Below are positions 5,058 through 5,190 of a DNA stretch of 5,190 bases, in pieces. The stretch's first letter is position 1, and each line of letters opens with the position of its first letter. The notes under the pieces were generated by a model, which had not been told where the DNA came from, made no database searches, and worked only from the letters and a program-made list of their open reading frames with translations. The DNA is from an uncultured Ruminococcus sp. Its GTDB lineage: Bacteria > Bacillota > Clostridia > Oscillospirales > Ruminococcaceae. The DNA is taken from assembly GCA_946188175.1 (NCBI GenBank), contig CAMHUJ010000159.1:1-5190 (forward strand), read 5' to 3'. Made by a program: the position numbers and the translations under genes.

Positions 5058-5190
5058 ATGGCACACGAATGCGATATCAGGCAGGTGAATAAAACGAAGG
5101 TTTTTGATTTTGACAACACACTTTACCGCGGAGAAAGCGCAGTCGATTTTGCGCTGTTCATGATCCGCAGCAACCGGAAAATCATTCTCT
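5058..5190 (+). CDS. HAD-superfamily phosphatase, 5' part (cut by the window edge)
   Basis: Only the first 44 residues are visible. They contain the HAD motif I KVFDFDNTLYRGES, a DxDxT nucleophile loop in which the first Asp is the expected phospho-acceptor and the second the acid/base. It continues VDFALFMIRSNRKII. The YRGES...DFALF arrangement resembles the HAD-IB, phosphoserine-phosphatase-like group of clostridial proteins, though the substrate cannot be deduced. The ATG at 5058 starts 12 bases after the kinase stop but has no clear ribosome site. A GTG at 5085, just ahead of the conserved motif and preceded by a weak AGG, is an alternative start. The short gap puts it in the same operon as the two-component system. 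Confidence 0.8.
   Translation, partial: MAHECDIRQVNKTKVFDFDNTLYRGESAVDFALFMIRSNRKIIL

Noticed and set aside
3789..5066. Long minus-strand open frame opposite the histidine kinase
   Set aside because: The kinase motifs are complete on the + strand. The antisense product has no recognisable domain and spans the whole kinase because of codon bias.

Overview
The window looks like chromosomal DNA of an anaerobic Bacillota, most likely a Ruminococcus-like member of the Oscillospirales. This rests on the moderately GC-rich coding bias (GCA/GCG, CCG, ATC, CTG), the fabZ-accD-accA type II fatty-acid cluster with a Firmicutes-type short AccA, a HAMP-less histidine kinase, and an intergenic hairpin plus heptanucleotide repeats of a kind I associate with Ruminococcus. 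The assignment is by style of sequence and was not searched.

Bases 1-2768 are the 3' part of a fatty-acid synthesis operon: fabZ (3-hydroxyacyl-ACP dehydratase), accD (carboxyltransferase beta, 4-base overlap with fabZ), a 621-base stretch, then accA (carboxyltransferase alpha), closed by a strong intrinsic terminator. AccD and AccA together form the carboxyltransferase that makes malonyl-CoA, and FabZ acts in the elongation cycle that consumes it. The stretch between accD and accA is the odd part. It holds the remains of a membrane-protein gene whose coding signal moves between frames, ending in an open, clearly protein-like 3' portion (1634-1906).

Bases 2769-3024 hold no gene. They contain a hairpin followed by a five-unit AATTTCT-like heptad array and a second, degenerate pyrimidine heptad array.

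Bases 3025-5190 are a second transcription unit on the + strand. A near-consensus sigma-A promoter precedes a leader of about 79 bases that carries a five-codon ORF and mutually exclusive hairpins, one of which covers part of the Shine-Dalgarno sequence. Next come an OmpR-family response regulator, a sensor histidine kinase overlapping it by 7 bases, and the start of a HAD-family phosphatase gene cut by the window edge. The kinase has a tandem [KM]PD[NK] repeat in its extracytoplasmic domain and lacks the usual acidic residue in its G1 box.

No tRNA, rRNA, CRISPR array, insertion sequence or phage gene was seen. The most interesting signals are the structured leader of the two-component operon and the decayed gene inside the acc operon.
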